From Candidatus Reidiella endopervernicosa (GTDB lineage Bacteria > Pseudomonadota > Gammaproteobacteria > GCF-013343005), in contig NZ_CP054491.1 in NCBI RefSeq assembly GCF_013343005.1, positions 186,001 to 250,000 of the forward strand: a DNA stretch of 64,000 nucleotides, in the 5' to 3' direction. The translations under genes were made by a program, and so were the position numbers. The notes beneath the pieces were generated by a model. It saw only the letters and a program-made list of their open reading frames with translations, was not told where the DNA came from and ran no database searches. Positions 29,447 to 39,283 of this stretch are shown here, in pieces; positions within the stretch are counted from its first letter, which is position 1; every line of letters begins with the position of its first letter.

Positions 29447-29920
29447 TTACTTAACTTTCAGCGCCTGCAGTGCCCGTACGGCATCACTCTGCCCACCACG
29501 AGCCGCCTGTGAAAACCAGCGATGCGCTACGCCAAAGTCAGGCTCAACACCCAGGCCATCCCGATGGATTACACCGAGCAGATAGGCCGCATCCACCACG
29601 CCCTGTTCCGCGGCACGCTCAAGCCACTCAGCCGCCGTCCGGTAACTCTGAGGCACACCAAGTCCACTGGCATAGAGGTGACCAAGATTAAACTGCGCTT
29701 CTGCCACCCCCTGCTCAGCCGCCGCCCGGTACCAGTAAAAAGCCTGCTCATGGTCTCGCCTCACACCGAAGCCATTATCAAAGGCAGCACCCAAATTGAG
29801 CTGAGCATAGGCATCGCCCGCAATAGCTTGGCGTTGGAGTTGCTCAATTTGAAATTCGGGTTCGCCACCGGCGTGGGCGAACGAAGTCAGCAACAAGCCG
29901 AGTAAGAGGAGGTAACGCAT
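29447..29920 (-). CDS. Exported Sel1-repeat protein
   Basis: The 157-residue product from ATG 29920 (MRYLLLLGLLLTSFAHAGG) has a signal peptide and about three Sel1/TPR-like repeats (AIAGDAYAQLNLGAAFDNGF, AAEQGVAEAQFNLGHLYASG, AAEQGVVDAAYLLGVIHRDG). Sel1 proteins are scaffolds. The start is 2 bp from the stop of the RluE-like gene, suggesting one transcript. Confidence 0.88.
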   Translation of the reverse strand: MRYLLLLGLLLTSFAHAGGEPEFQIEQLQRQAIAGDAYAQLNLGAAFDNGFGVRRDHEQAFYWYRAAAEQGVAEAQFNLGHLYASGLGVPQSYRTAAEWLERAAEQGVVDAAYLLGVIHRDGLGVEPDFGVAHRWFSQAARGGQSDAVRALQALKVK

Positions 29921-29921
29921 C

Positions 29922-30545
29922 TCAAGCGGTACGCCCACGGTTGGTGCGACGCCGCCCACGTTGAGCCATTGGTCTACGGGGATTGGGATTGGGTTTGCGT
30001 TTCGCCCTTGGTGGGGAGTCGATCTCTCGCCATTGACCTGGCGCCAGACCGTTCAGCGTCCAATCACCAATTGAGTAGCGCACCAGACGCAGGGTGGGGA
30101 AACCGACGGCTGCGGTCATACGTCGCACCTGACGATTGCGTCCTTCAGTAATGGTCAGCGCAAGCCACGAGGTAGGAATCTCCTTGCGAAAACGCACCGG
30201 TGGATTACGCGGCCAGAGCTCAGGCTCTTCGATATGTTCCGCCTTCGCCGGGCGTGTCTTGCCATCCTTCAACAGCACGCCCTGGCGCAGCTGTTCCAGC
30301 GCTGCCGCGTCGACATCGCCCTCGACCTGCACCCAGTAGCACTTCGGTTTTTTATATTTGGGATGACTGATCTCAGCCTGCAGCGGCCCATCGTCGGTCA
30401 GCAACAGCAGGCCTTCACTGTCTCGGTCGAGACGACCAGCTGGATAGACACCTTTCAGATCGACATAGTCGGCGAGCGTTTCACGCCCCTCTCTGTCGGT
30501 GAACTGGGTCAAGACGCCATAAGGTTTGTTAAGCAGAATCAGCAC
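29922..30545 (-). CDS. RluE-like 23S rRNA pseudouridine synthase
   Basis: This 207-residue RsuA-family enzyme lacks an S4 domain, like RluE. The catalytic Asp is in [16 protein letters not shown] (about D40), with [12 protein letters not shown] at the N-terminus and [20 protein letters not shown] near 137. RluE modifies U2457 of 23S rRNA. A basic tail ([20 protein letters not shown]) is present. Confidence 0.92.
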   Translation of the reverse strand: MLILLNKPYGVLTQFTDREGRETLADYVDLKGVYPAGRLDRDSEGLLLLTDDGPLQAEISHPKYKKPKCYWVQVEGDVDAAALEQLRQGVLLKDGKTRPAKAEHIEEPELWPRNPPVRFRKEIPTSWLALTITEGRNRQVRRMTAAVGFPTLRLVRYSIGDWTLNGLAPGQWREIDSPPRAKRKPNPNPRRPMAQRGRRRTNRGRTA

Positions 30546-30589
30546 GGCACCGAGTTAACCACTCCGGGCCACCATGCATCAAGAGGTAG

Positions 30590-30970
30590 CTACCACTCGG
30601 GCACGCCTTCCATGTGGTTACGCACCCGCTCCATCCCATCGATACCACCAACTATCATCACCTCAAGTGGCGACTGGTTGTTGAAACGTTCACTCGGTGT
30701 GGTCACCCACATATCACCCAACACCGGATTGTAGGAGAACATGACAGAGAGGTACTGCTGGATCGCGATCAGATGGGTAATGCGCGCCATGCTGTCACCC
30801 TGCTCCGGCAGCGGAGTCGACTCTGTATATCGCTTCAGTGCACGCGGTTTGGTCTTCTCCGGCAGACCGAGCAGTTTGACCTGATCGGCAGGATCGACCT
30901 TCCACTCACTCAGGATACGCATCACGGTATGGGTCAGATCAACACTAATTTCTGCTGCGGTGGAAGACAT
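30590..30970 (-). CDS. DUF2384 (MbcA/ParS-type antitoxin fold) protein, no RES partner
   Basis: The 126-residue product from ATG 30970 (AGAGG site upstream) has a helical N-terminus (LTHTVMRILSEWKVDPADQV) and a C-terminal DUF2384-like stretch ending with WVTTPSERFNNQSPLEVMIV. The family usually pairs with a RES-domain toxin; neither neighbour is one, so this may be an orphan regulator. Confidence in the family is moderate. Confidence 0.65.
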   Translation of the reverse strand: MSSTAAEISVDLTHTVMRILSEWKVDPADQVKLLGLPEKTKPRALKRYTESTPLPEQGDSMARITHLIAIQQYLSVMFSYNPVLGDMWVTTPSERFNNQSPLEVMIVGGIDGMERVRNHMEGVPEW

Positions 30971-31072
30971 GGGGAAAACCTCTTCGGGGATAGACTGACG
31001 CACCCTGCGGAGAGGATGCAATTACTGAAAAACGAGCATACCACAGTAACACCCTCAACATTTCCACGCCGA

Positions 31073-32063
31073 TTAAGCGGAAAGCAGCAGACCAGGCAGC
31101 TCAGCAACGGAAGCGACCTCATAATCGACATGCTGTCGACGCTGCTCGACCGCCTCCGTCGTGTATGAACGCCCCAGATACTGGGTCGTCAGCACCGGGC
31201 GCATCCCCACCGCCGCCGCACCGCGGTGCTCATCGCTACCGCCATCACCGACAAACAGACACTGCGCCGCCGCCACCCCCAGCCGCTCACTGGCGAGATG
31301 GTAGATCTGTGCATCGGGCTTGGCATGGCCACTCTCACAGCTAAATAACACCGCATCGAAGTGTGGTGCCAGTGGTGACTCAGACCATGCCGCAACCTCA
31401 GCAGTAGAGGCGTTAGAGATCAGTGCCAGTGAAAGCCCGGCCCCTTAAGCCGTGCGAGGGCCGCCACGATCTCACCATCGACCTGCTTTGCGCTGACCGC
31501 CATGGATAGCGAAGCGAAGGCGGTTAGTCCCCGATAGTCGACGCCGTCTGCCTATTCGTAGTTGAGAGCGTGAGCGAACGACGGAGAAGATGCAGCAGCG
31601 GCTTTATGTCGGCGTAGAGTCACTGAGGGAGTTGTGTAGAGCCGCGAAGAAGTGATTACGCAACGTACGCAGGACGGTCGGGGCGCCGTAGGCATAAACG
31701 GTCGCGTTAGTATTTGCCGCTTGCTTGGGCTTGGATGCCCAAAACAAGCTTCCGCAAAAATAGCGACTCCCGAAGGCTGTAGTCGAAGCGGCGCTGACGC
31801 GCCGCACTCGCCTCCTCGATCAGACCCATCGGGATCTGCGGATCGAGGTGGTGGGCCATCTTCCTGATCACCTCCAGCTGGGTGGTGGTGCGACAGATAT
31901 CGTGTGCACCGCTAAAACATGCACCGTTCCAGGCGCTACGATCGAGACCTAGGATATCGGCGGTATAGCCGCCAACAGATGCGGGCACACTGCCGACATC
32001 TACCAGGGTATGGAAAAGGTCGAAGCAGACCGCCTCCACCCCAGAAAACAGATTCCGATCCAT
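31073..32063 (-). pseudogene. HAD-superfamily hydrolase interrupted by 280-bp element
   Basis: The frame from ATG 32063 (AAGGTGG site upstream) begins with the HAD motif I AVCFDLFHTLVDVG and a cap region up to RQRRFDYSL. The element occupies 31491-31772. Beyond it AKQVDGEIVAALARLK leads to motif II (LALISNAS), motif III Lys (SGHAKPDAQIYHLA) and motif IV (LFVGDGGSDE). The join is off by one base if one CG is removed, and a further shift lies at AAGGGGCCGGG (about 31440), where one G seems missing. Thus at least one indel exists besides the insertion. Confidence 0.82.
31491..31772 (-). mobile_element. 280-bp dispersed element, copy 2
   Basis: It is bounded by CG on both sides and runs sense to the HAD gene. 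The A-end stem reads GCTTG...CAAGC where copy 1 has GTTTG...CAAAC, a compensatory base-pair change. Confidence 0.9.
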
Positions 32064-32179
32064 TTGTGAAACACCACCTTGACTAAACGGGCCGCTATTA
32101 TCGGTCGACGCAGGCGATCTCGCCAGAGCCGTCTTTGGCCCTATAATGCCCAATCGCATCTATTTGGAGCCTGGCCCTG

Positions 32180-32944
32180 ATGTCACGAGGCCGTTTTATT
32201 CTTACCCACCTGGTCGCCACCCTGCTGCTACTGGCGACCTTTCTCGCAATCGCGCTAATCCAGTGGTATCCACACCCCTACGACGAGATCGAATCGATCC
32301 ACCAACTGCTGTCGATCATTGCTCTGCTGGTCGTGGTGCTTGGACCCGGCCTCTCCTTTGTACTCTTTAAACCGGGCAAGCGCGGCCTCTGGTACGACCT
32401 GTTGCTTATCTTCGTCTTACAGAGCGGCTTCTTCACCGCAGCGATCTGGCACACCTACCGTGAACGCCCGACCCTATTGCTCTTCAGCATCGACCGCTTC
32501 ATTACGCTACGCGACGATCAGTTCGATCCACGGAAGCTCGATCCGACGCTCACCCTTGCCGAGCACGGTCCCAGCCAGCTCTATGTGGCGCCACCTAGCA
32601 GCGATGCGGAACGGGCTGAGCTGGTTCAACAGTGGGCCTTCGAGGGTGGCGTCGATTTCACCTATGCAGCTGAGCGCTATCGAAACTATCACCCCCACCT
32701 GAACAGCGTGCTGGCTCGTGAGCTCGATATCGTCACCGCCGTGACCCGGCAGCCCCAGCTTGCCGCTGCCGTTGAGGAGAAACTGCAGCAGTTGGGCATG
32801 ACCCTTGATCAGCTCGCCTTTCTGCCGCTCGAGAGCCGTGGCCACTTCGTCACCGCAATCATCGACCGTCACGACGGCAAACTGCTCGGCCAACTGAAAC
32901 TTGATCCCTGGGATAGCGGCATAATGGATAGCGAAAATGAGTGA
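32180..32944 (+). CDS. TfpX/TfpZ-type pilin accessory protein homologue
   Basis: The 254-residue product has an N-terminal TM (LVATLLLLATFLAIALIQWY) followed by YPHPYDEIESIHQLLSIIAL, VVLGPGLSFVLFKPGKRGLW and two more TM helices; this GP-L-FKPGK-GL pattern is that of TfpZ, which assists type IV pilin. A soluble domain forms the rest. No pilin gene is visible nearby, so the role is uncertain. It overlaps the next gene by 8 bp. Confidence 0.75.
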   Translation: MSRGRFILTHLVATLLLLATFLAIALIQWYPHPYDEIESIHQLLSIIALLVVVLGPGLSFVLFKPGKRGLWYDLLLIFVLQSGFFTAAIWHTYRERPTLLLFSIDRFITLRDDQFDPRKLDPTLTLAEHGPSQLYVAPPSSDAERAELVQQWAFEGGVDFTYAAERYRNYHPHLNSVLARELDIVTAVTRQPQLAAAVEEKLQQLGMTLDQLAFLPLESRGHFVTAIIDRHDGKLLGQLKLDPWDSGIMDSENE

Positions 32945-33332
32945 GGCGTGTCCCTGTGGTTCCGGTCAGCCCTATGAGCGCTGCTGCGGCCCCATTATTG
33001 AAGGTCAGCGCGAGGCAGAGAGCGCCGAGGCACTGATGCGCTCTCGCTACACCGCCTACACACGCGGCGATAGCCACTATCTACTCAAGAGCTGGCACCC
33101 CGATACACGCCCCGAGCAGCTCGACCTGACGAGCGAACCACAGCCCAGGTGGCTGGGACTTAAGATCGTGCGAACCGAAGCAGGAACCATTAATGACCAG
33201 GAGGGTCGCGTAGAATTTATTGCGCGATATAAATCATCTGGGCGCGCAGAGCGCCTCCACGAGGTAAGTCGCTTCATTAAACTAGCAGGGCAGTGGTTAT
33301 ACCGCGACGGCGTTCTAAACCAGCATAATTAA
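32937..33332 (+). CDS. YchJ-family SEC-C motif protein
   Basis: This 131-residue protein has the N-terminal zinc motif CPCGSGQPYERCCGPII, then SAEALMRSRYTAYTRGD and FIARYKSSGRAERLHEVSRF, as in YchJ/UPF0225. Function is unknown; SEC-C zinc knuckles suggest nucleic acid or protein contact. The start lies within the tail of the TfpZ-like gene. Confidence 0.92.
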   Translation: MSEACPCGSGQPYERCCGPIIEGQREAESAEALMRSRYTAYTRGDSHYLLKSWHPDTRPEQLDLTSEPQPRWLGLKIVRTEAGTINDQEGRVEFIARYKSSGRAERLHEVSRFIKLAGQWLYRDGVLNQHN

Positions 33333-33431
33333 TCATCATAATCAAAAACGGTATCTACCCCTGCGAATGGTGCTTTAAATATAAATGGTGCTGCGTTGTC
33401 AGCAATCAAGACCTCGTATCACTGACTGAAA

Positions 33432-34577
33432 TCAATCTCCGTTCAATGCGCCCAACAGCGTCGACCTCACCTGCTCACGATGTGCGATCAATCGCTGATG
33501 CAGCGACTCGAACAGAGCTCCCTTCTCGATCAACTTGAAGTAAGAGTCACAGAACTTGGAAAAATCTTCATCGCGCCGCACAGCTTCGTGAAGCTCCTCA
33601 AGATAGATGTAATAATCGCTAGCCAGATGTTGCCTGAAAAAGACCTCCTTTTTCTTATCAGAGAGCGACCCATCCACCCTTCCACCGCCTTTGCCAATGC
33701 ACAACACAGGGACACCTTCTCGCAAACTGTTCACTGAAACATGGTAGATATCGGTCACGACAAACTTGGCGCGTTTGATAACAGAGAGTCTGTTATGGAG
33801 CGCCTCCACCCCCATCGGCTTACCAAACCAGGCGAGATCGATCAGCTGCACACCTGCCAGACGAGCCAGATGTTTGGCGAAAACTTTCGACAACTGCTTG
33901 GCCCCCGAGCGACCGAATGAACAGAGCGCATAATTTTCGGGAAGCTCAGGATTCGCTTGATAGGGCAAATTTGTTACATTCTCGTAGAAGAGCGCGCAAT
34001 CACAACCAAATGTCATTACTGGTTTCTGAGTTAGTTGTGAGACAAAACCTGCTGAGAAGACATCTCGCATCAACACCAGCGTCGATTCTCGATACAGAGA
34101 ACTGAGTGCCTCATGATAACGACGATTCGATAACTGCTCCTCACGCAGCCCATAGATAGTCCCACCGAAGCAGACCACTCTCCTTTTTAACTCAAGCGGC
34201 GCACCTTCAAGCAGTAGCAACTTGTACCACTGATCAAGGATTTCACTATAACTTTTCTCGGGATCACGCCTTCTACTCCTTCTGTAAAAGTCGCTATTTG
34301 CATAGGTTATCCAGTGGAGAAAATCCCCCCAGAAGATAACCCTGTCGAACTCAACCAGCTGATCGACACTCTCATAGAGCTCATACCGATGCTCTCCGCC
34401 GGAATAGGTGTACTGTACAGTTTGCTCCGTACAGAAATAGGCCACCTCTACTTCACCCTCAACGCCCGACAGCACACCGCTTGTCGCCAGATCAACCGAG
34501 AGCATCCCCGGGTTAGACCTAGGCGGAAATGCGCAGACAAAAGCAACTCGCTTCACAACCAACTCACTTTTTTCCAA
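33432..34577 (-). CDS. Polysaccharide pyruvyltransferase-like protein
   Basis: The 381-residue product resembles the pyruvyltransferase fold: an N-terminal region with VIFWGDFLHWITYANSDFY, a middle with LVLMRDVFSAGFVSQ and FGCDCALFYENV, and a C-terminal part with FVVTDIYHVSVNSLREGVPV, matching the conserved (S/T)DRxH-like segment. Such enzymes transfer pyruvate to surface sugars. It lies 13 bp after a GT2 gene and two sulfotransferases upstream, consistent with a surface-glycan cluster. Confidence 0.6.
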   Translation of the reverse strand: MEKSELVVKRVAFVCAFPPRSNPGMLSVDLATSGVLSGVEGEVEVAYFCTEQTVQYTYSGGEHRYELYESVDQLVEFDRVIFWGDFLHWITYANSDFYRRSRRRDPEKSYSEILDQWYKLLLLEGAPLELKRRVVCFGGTIYGLREEQLSNRRYHEALSSLYRESTLVLMRDVFSAGFVSQLTQKPVMTFGCDCALFYENVTNLPYQANPELPENYALCSFGRSGAKQLSKVFAKHLARLAGVQLIDLAWFGKPMGVEALHNRLSVIKRAKFVVTDIYHVSVNSLREGVPVLCIGKGGGRVDGSLSDKKKEVFFRQHLASDYYIYLEELHEAVRRDEDFSKFCDSYFKLIEKGALFESLHQRLIAHREQVRSTLLGALNGD

Positions 34578-34589
34578 AATAGCACTACC

Positions 34590-35822
34590 TCATTCTCCCC
34601 TGGCAGATTCAACAAGCACGCCAATGCTTAGCAGCCTGCCCATAATCTCTACAACCCTCATGCGCTCTTTAGTTAATATCGGCATATAGAGCGGCCCCGC
34701 TAATAGCTGCTTCAAATTACTATTTGCGAGCACTTGGCTCTCGAATCCTTCACAACCATCTCGACCGCGCCCATCTACACCACTGGCCAATCCAAGCACA
34801 GCAGATAGCTTTGCCATAACGCGTCCAAACTCTTCATCACCTCGCGGTGCGATCATCCTGATCAAGCGCCTTAGCAGCAGATAAGAGTAAGCCTCCATCG
34901 TCTGCCCCCCCTGACAACCCCCCAATGCGACGATCAAATTCTTCTCGGCTGCACTCAGTTCTACACGCTCAGCACCCTTTTCTAATCTAACGAAAAAGGT
35001 CTCCCCATCCTTTTCAATATCCACCTCTCCCAGCTCAACCAGATTCCATGAGAGATTGAGCAGTGTCCGGTGCATGGCACTCATCTCTATTCTTGATTGA
35101 TCAAGATGCTCAGCTACCGCAGTAAAGATATCCCTGTTAGCAGCGGCCATCTCATCCTGACTGATATTCTTCGTCTCCTGTCCGGATGACCAGTTGTTAT
35201 AGATCGACACAGCACCGGGTGCGTAACGAAACACCGCTCCTACAGCTGCAACCAGCGAGATAGAAAGGCGGTCTTCATTAATCTTGATCTTGTGCTTAAT
35301 ATATTCGGGATAGACCGCCGCCATCACCTTGCGACGGGTCAGAAAACAGATCGGTGGCCGCCACTCATTAGCCAACAAGCGCAGCAGATAGTCGGAGTAG
35401 TTATCCGACTTGAAGTGGAGCGCACTGTAGCTCCCATCATCTCGCAGGAAACGCCACTCCCAGTCGCCATAGATCACATCGACGCCGACCGACACTTCAA
35501 ACTGCGCCATCTGCACGGCGATCTTCTCCGGCAACAACTCATCATCGGCATCGAGCAGCTGAATAAACTCGCCCTCTGAGTGTTCAAACCCCATTACGCG
35601 TGATGGCATCGAACCCTGCTCTGTGCAGCGAACGATCTTCGACCGAATAGCATTCGGCTCTAGTAGTCTCGAGGCCTCTTCAATACTGCCATCGGTAGAG
35701 TTGTTATCGACCAGAATGATCTCGAGGTTTTCGTAGCTCTGCACCAGACAGCTCTTGATACACGGCACCAACCGTGCACCGGCGTTGTAACTGGGAATAA
35801 TTATTGAGACGAGTGGTTTCAC
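34590..35822 (-). CDS. Family 2 glycosyltransferase
   Basis: This 410-residue GT-A enzyme has VSIIIPSYNAGARLVPCIKS at the N-terminus, EIILVDNNSTDGS, and the DXD-type IQLLDADDELLPEKIAVQM near residue 90. The GT2 domain covers about 1-230; the C-terminal 180 residues are helical and not recognised. No membrane segment is seen. It is cotranscribed with the pyruvyltransferase-like gene. Confidence 0.9.
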   Translation of the reverse strand: MKPLVSIIIPSYNAGARLVPCIKSCLVQSYENLEIILVDNNSTDGSIEEASRLLEPNAIRSKIVRCTEQGSMPSRVMGFEHSEGEFIQLLDADDELLPEKIAVQMAQFEVSVGVDVIYGDWEWRFLRDDGSYSALHFKSDNYSDYLLRLLANEWRPPICFLTRRKVMAAVYPEYIKHKIKINEDRLSISLVAAVGAVFRYAPGAVSIYNNWSSGQETKNISQDEMAAANRDIFTAVAEHLDQSRIEMSAMHRTLLNLSWNLVELGEVDIEKDGETFFVRLEKGAERVELSAAEKNLIVALGGCQGGQTMEAYSYLLLRRLIRMIAPRGDEEFGRVMAKLSAVLGLASGVDGRGRDGCEGFESQVLANSNLKQLLAGPLYMPILTKERMRVVEIMGRLLSIGVLVESARGE

Positions 35823-35881
35823 GCTAACTCTCTATACAAGACTGGCGCCGCTTACCCAGGCGGCGGCACTTTATTAATGGA

Positions 35882-36673
35882 CTATTGATCGGAGAGTCCG
35901 AGGTAACAGAGATACTCACTGCGCAGGCGGGCATTTAACTCATTTGCCTGCCGCTTTAGCTGCTGCTCCGGCACCGGCACACTCTCATCGACACCGATCA
36001 AGGTAAGCACCCTTCGCGACTCGCCCTCGTAGTCGGCTACCAGCTCTTCATAGCAGATCGACTCATAGCTGAGTTTGTGACGTTGTAAAAACTCAATCCA
36101 CATGCGCTCTTGCCAGACCATCCATTTCAGCTCGTTGGTAATCGCAATCGGATCGAAGAGCACTTCCACATCTCTGGTCGAATTCTGCCCATTGCTATCG
36201 TGCGTAACCATCCACTCATCGGTCTTCATGGCGATAAAGTTTGAGATTGCCTGAGAGAGCTTATCCCGGCGATAGAGACGAATCAGAACATCCATCTCCT
36301 GCAGAAAGTCTAATCCCTCCTGGATTATCACCTTATCCTTGTTACTAAAGACATCTGCAAACTGATCCCAATGAAGTTTGAGACCGAAGGTACCGTTGGC
36401 CGAGGTTCTGCGCCGCTCAAGCTCCTGCAGGTACGATTTTATTACCACATCTTTGATGCTATTGATGTTGGCATAGGCGCGGATATTTCTGATATTCAGA
36501 TACTCATCGGGCGCGCCCGCCAATCCAGTCCGCTCCATCATCTTGCTCAGCAGCCAACTACCCGAGCGGGGTACCGTCAGCAATGCAAAGCGATGGCTTG
36601 TCTCCACCCCTGTATTCAGGTCGTGCGATGCTGACATCGCCTCAACAATCTTTTTATCTGTGGTATCCGACAT
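35882..36673 (-). CDS. Stf0-type sulfotransferase, paralogue A
   Basis: The 263-residue product has the 5'-phosphosulfate-binding loop LLTVPRSGSWLLSKMMERTG (about residues 28-47), FGLKLHWDQF near 95, and LIRLYRRDKLSQAISNFIAM near 130 (3'-phosphate-binding). Stf0 enzymes transfer sulfate from PAPS to sugars such as trehalose. It is a tandem duplicate of the next gene upstream, 23 bp apart. Confidence 0.88.
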   Translation of the reverse strand: MSDTTDKKIVEAMSASHDLNTGVETSHRFALLTVPRSGSWLLSKMMERTGLAGAPDEYLNIRNIRAYANINSIKDVVIKSYLQELERRRTSANGTFGLKLHWDQFADVFSNKDKVIIQEGLDFLQEMDVLIRLYRRDKLSQAISNFIAMKTDEWMVTHDSNGQNSTRDVEVLFDPIAITNELKWMVWQERMWIEFLQRHKLSYESICYEELVADYEGESRRVLTLIGVDESVPVPEQQLKRQANELNARLRSEYLCYLGLSDQ

Positions 36674-36696
36674 CGCAATATTTCTCGAAGAGAACG

Positions 36697-37491
36697 TTAT
36701 AGCTGTGGAGCAGCCGCACCAATGTAGTCGACGTACTCCTGCTTCAGACGCTCATTCAACTCATTCGCCTGTTTCTTCGTAGCAGGCTCTGGAATGTCGA
36801 TCGATTGCCCATCAAGGCCCATCCAGCTCAATACTGTTCTGGAGCTCTCCTCATACTCACCCGCCAGCTGCTCATAACTGATCGAATGGTAGGGAATATT
36901 GCGCCTCTCAAGATATCGCTTCCACATCTGCTCCTCTCTGACCAGCCTGAGGAGACTTTCGGTAATGGCCAGTGGTGCGAACTTGATCGACTCCATATCA
37001 AACGAGTCCTCTTCCACATCGTCATGATCGACACGCCACTGGTCGCTCTGCTCGGCGATATAATGGGAGACGGCCTGTGCGACTTTGTCCTGGCGATAGA
37101 GGCGAATCAGACAATCCATTTGGGACAGGAATTGACGCCCCTCGTCACGAATACCCTGATCTGTACCGTAGACATTCAAAAACTGACTCCAGTGCATCTT
37201 CAGGCCGAAGACACCGTTCTCCGATGTCCTGCGCTGCTCAAGCTCGGAGAGATACTCATTGACTCGAACCCCATCCACCCCTGCATGAGCACCGTACGCC
37301 CGTAGGTATCTGACATTGAGATACTCCATCGGCAACCCACACAGGCCGGTATTGCCCAACATCTTGCTCAATAGCCAGCTACCCGACCTCGGTACCGTCA
37401 GCAGGCAATAGCGGTAACTCGTCTCGACACCACTATTCAGATCAGACGCTTTAGACATCATCTCTATGATTTTTTGGTCAGTTCTATTCAT
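36697..37491 (-). CDS. Stf0-type sulfotransferase, paralogue B
   Basis: The 264-residue product is clearly homologous to its neighbour along its length: LLTVPRSGSWLLSKMLGNTG, FGLKMHWSQF, LIRLYRQDKVAQAVSHYIAE, and a shared C-terminus KKQANELNERLKQEYVDYIG. PAPS-binding residues are conserved in both copies, so both are probably active, maybe on different positions of one glycan. Confidence 0.88.
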   Translation of the reverse strand: MNRTDQKIIEMMSKASDLNSGVETSYRYCLLTVPRSGSWLLSKMLGNTGLCGLPMEYLNVRYLRAYGAHAGVDGVRVNEYLSELEQRRTSENGVFGLKMHWSQFLNVYGTDQGIRDEGRQFLSQMDCLIRLYRQDKVAQAVSHYIAEQSDQWRVDHDDVEEDSFDMESIKFAPLAITESLLRLVREEQMWKRYLERRNIPYHSISYEQLAGEYEESSRTVLSWMGLDGQSIDIPEPATKKQANELNERLKQEYVDYIGAAAPQL

Positions 37492-37586
37492 CTACACATC
37501 CAATCTGTAACTCGGTCACCCCAAACATGTGCTACCGCATCCATCACTCAATCCTACCCAGATCCAATCGCCTGGCCTGCGTGATC

Positions 37587-37790
37587 TCAATAGTGGGGCG
37601 GCGGTGCCTCTTCCGACTGCGCTGCCAGTGGCGTGTTTGCCAGCGACTTAATGCGCTCCTTCAGCTGTTCGACCATCAGTCGCATCATCTCCAGCTCCTG
37701 CTCCTGACGGTGGACGGTATCGGAGAGAGACTCTATAGCCGCCTCCTGCTCAGTAAAACGGATCTCGAGTTCAGTCAGACGCGACTCCAT
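37587..37790 (-). CDS. slyX: SlyX-family protein
   Basis: This 67-residue coiled-coil protein (MESRLTELEIRFTEQEAAIE; LSDTVHRQEQELEMMRLMVE) ends EEAPPPHY, the diagnostic PPPHY tail of SlyX. The ATG at 37790 is chosen by family length. Function is unknown. Confidence 0.92.
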   Translation of the reverse strand: MESRLTELEIRFTEQEAAIESLSDTVHRQEQELEMMRLMVEQLKERIKSLANTPLAAQSEEAPPPHY

Positions 37791-37871
37791 AACAACCTCA
37801 GACAAAATAAAGGCCACATTGTAGAGATTTGTGTCGGCCACGTCCTGCCTGCGCCAAGGCGTAGCGTTCAC

Positions 37872-38252
37872 GACAATTCATCAAGATTCGTCTCGTTCAG
37901 AGTGTGATGATTATCGGGAGCATCTGGGGAAAAATGGGCGGGACGGCAAAGGGGAAGCGCCGCCCCACCATCTGGGGATAACCCCGGAAGAAATATAGGA
38001 ACTCATACCAATGCATCTCCTATAAACTTGAGTCTATAGGGCAAAGTATGATTAAAAAGTTCAAAATTCTGCTCATAAACATCTAAATAGCTGACATATC
38101 GATAGATTAAATAATTAAATCATACAGATACAACCAAACAAAAGATTGTCTCCAGCCCACCTGGAGATAAAAAGGCAAGAAAGACATAGAATTATTCGAT
38201 TGTTTTAGACACAATCCTGCGAATTAATCACCAACAAACGGATAGATCAACG
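37872..38252. promoter_or_regulatory. AT-rich region upstream of the LysR gene with two inverted repeats
   Basis: No gene is seen. TCTCCAG-CCCAC-CTGGAGA (38149-38167) and GATTGT-TTTAGAC-ACAATC (38198-38216) are perfect inverted repeats; the second lies 36 bp before the LysR start and is a reasonable autoregulatory site. Confidence 0.5.
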
Positions 38253-39167
38253 ATGCAAGCACCCCGCGTAACCCTTGAGCAATGGCGTACCCTTCAAGCC
38301 GTCATCGACTGCGGTGGCTACGCCCAGGCCGCCGAATCACTCAAACGCAGTCAGTCCTCGGTCAGCTACGCCATCGGCCGCCTGCAGAAGCAGCTCGGTG
38401 TCACCCTGCTGCGCATCAAGGGGCGCAAAGCAGTGCTCACCGAGGCGGGGGAGGTGCTGCTACAGCGCTCTCGCCAATTGCTGGCCGATGCCGTCAACCT
38501 CGAGACCCTGGGGCAGACGCTGGAGTCGGGCTGGGAGCCGGAGATTCGCTTAGTAGTCGATGAGGCGTTCCCTGCCCCGCTGCTGATGAGTGCGCTCAAG
38601 TCGTTCGAACCACTCAGTCGCGGTACCCGCATCCAGCTACGCGAGGTGGTCCTATCCGGCGCCTCCGAGGCTCTGCTTGATGGCGCCGATCTGGTCATCG
38701 GTTATCAGGTACCGCAGGGGTTTCTCGGTGACACCCTGCTCAACATTGAGTTCACCGCCGTTGCCCACCCCGACCACTCGCTGCATCAACACAACCGCGA
38801 ACTGAGCGCTAACGATATCGGCCATGAGATGCAGGTGGTGATTCGCGACTCCGGCAGTCGCCCTCAGGATGTCGGTTGGCTCGGTGCCGGCCACCGCTGG
38901 ACCGTCTCCAGCATTGCCACCGCCATCACCACCATCAGCAGTGGACTCGGCTTCGGCTGGTTACCAAACCACGCCATCGAGCGACAGCTGCAGGAGGGCA
39001 CGCTGAAACCGCTGCCACTACGCGGCAATCAGAGTTACAGCGCCCAGCTCTATCTCATTTTCGGACGACAGGAGGGGATCGGGCCCGCCACCCGCAAGCT
39101 GGCAGAGATCCTCTATCAGGCATGCGGCAACACCCCCACTGAGCAGCCTCCCACCGAGAGTAAATAA
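38253..39167 (+). CDS. LysR-family transcription regulator
   Basis: The 304-residue product has an N-terminal winged HTH (LEQWRTLQAVIDCGGYAQAA, SLKRSQSSVSYAIGRLQKQL) and a LysR substrate-binding domain from about residue 95. The effector is unknown. It is upstream of and parallel to a BaeS/BaeR-like pair with a 116-bp gap. Confidence 0.93.
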   Translation: MQAPRVTLEQWRTLQAVIDCGGYAQAAESLKRSQSSVSYAIGRLQKQLGVTLLRIKGRKAVLTEAGEVLLQRSRQLLADAVNLETLGQTLESGWEPEIRLVVDEAFPAPLLMSALKSFEPLSRGTRIQLREVVLSGASEALLDGADLVIGYQVPQGFLGDTLLNIEFTAVAHPDHSLHQHNRELSANDIGHEMQVVIRDSGSRPQDVGWLGAGHRWTVSSIATAITTISSGLGFGWLPNHAIERQLQEGTLKPLPLRGNQSYSAQLYLIFGRQEGIGPATRKLAEILYQACGNTPTEQPPTESK

Positions 39168-39283
39168 CGGCTGCATTCCAATTGCGAAGATTGTGTGAAG
39201 AGTCTCGCTAAACGGGTGTGCTGATTGAGAAAAAGTGAGATCGTACCCTTCACAACATTCGGATATCAGATGAGCGAATCGCG

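Noticed and set aside
30590-30970. Toxin-antitoxin module around the DUF2384 protein
   Set aside because: No RES-domain or other toxin gene is adjacent on either side.
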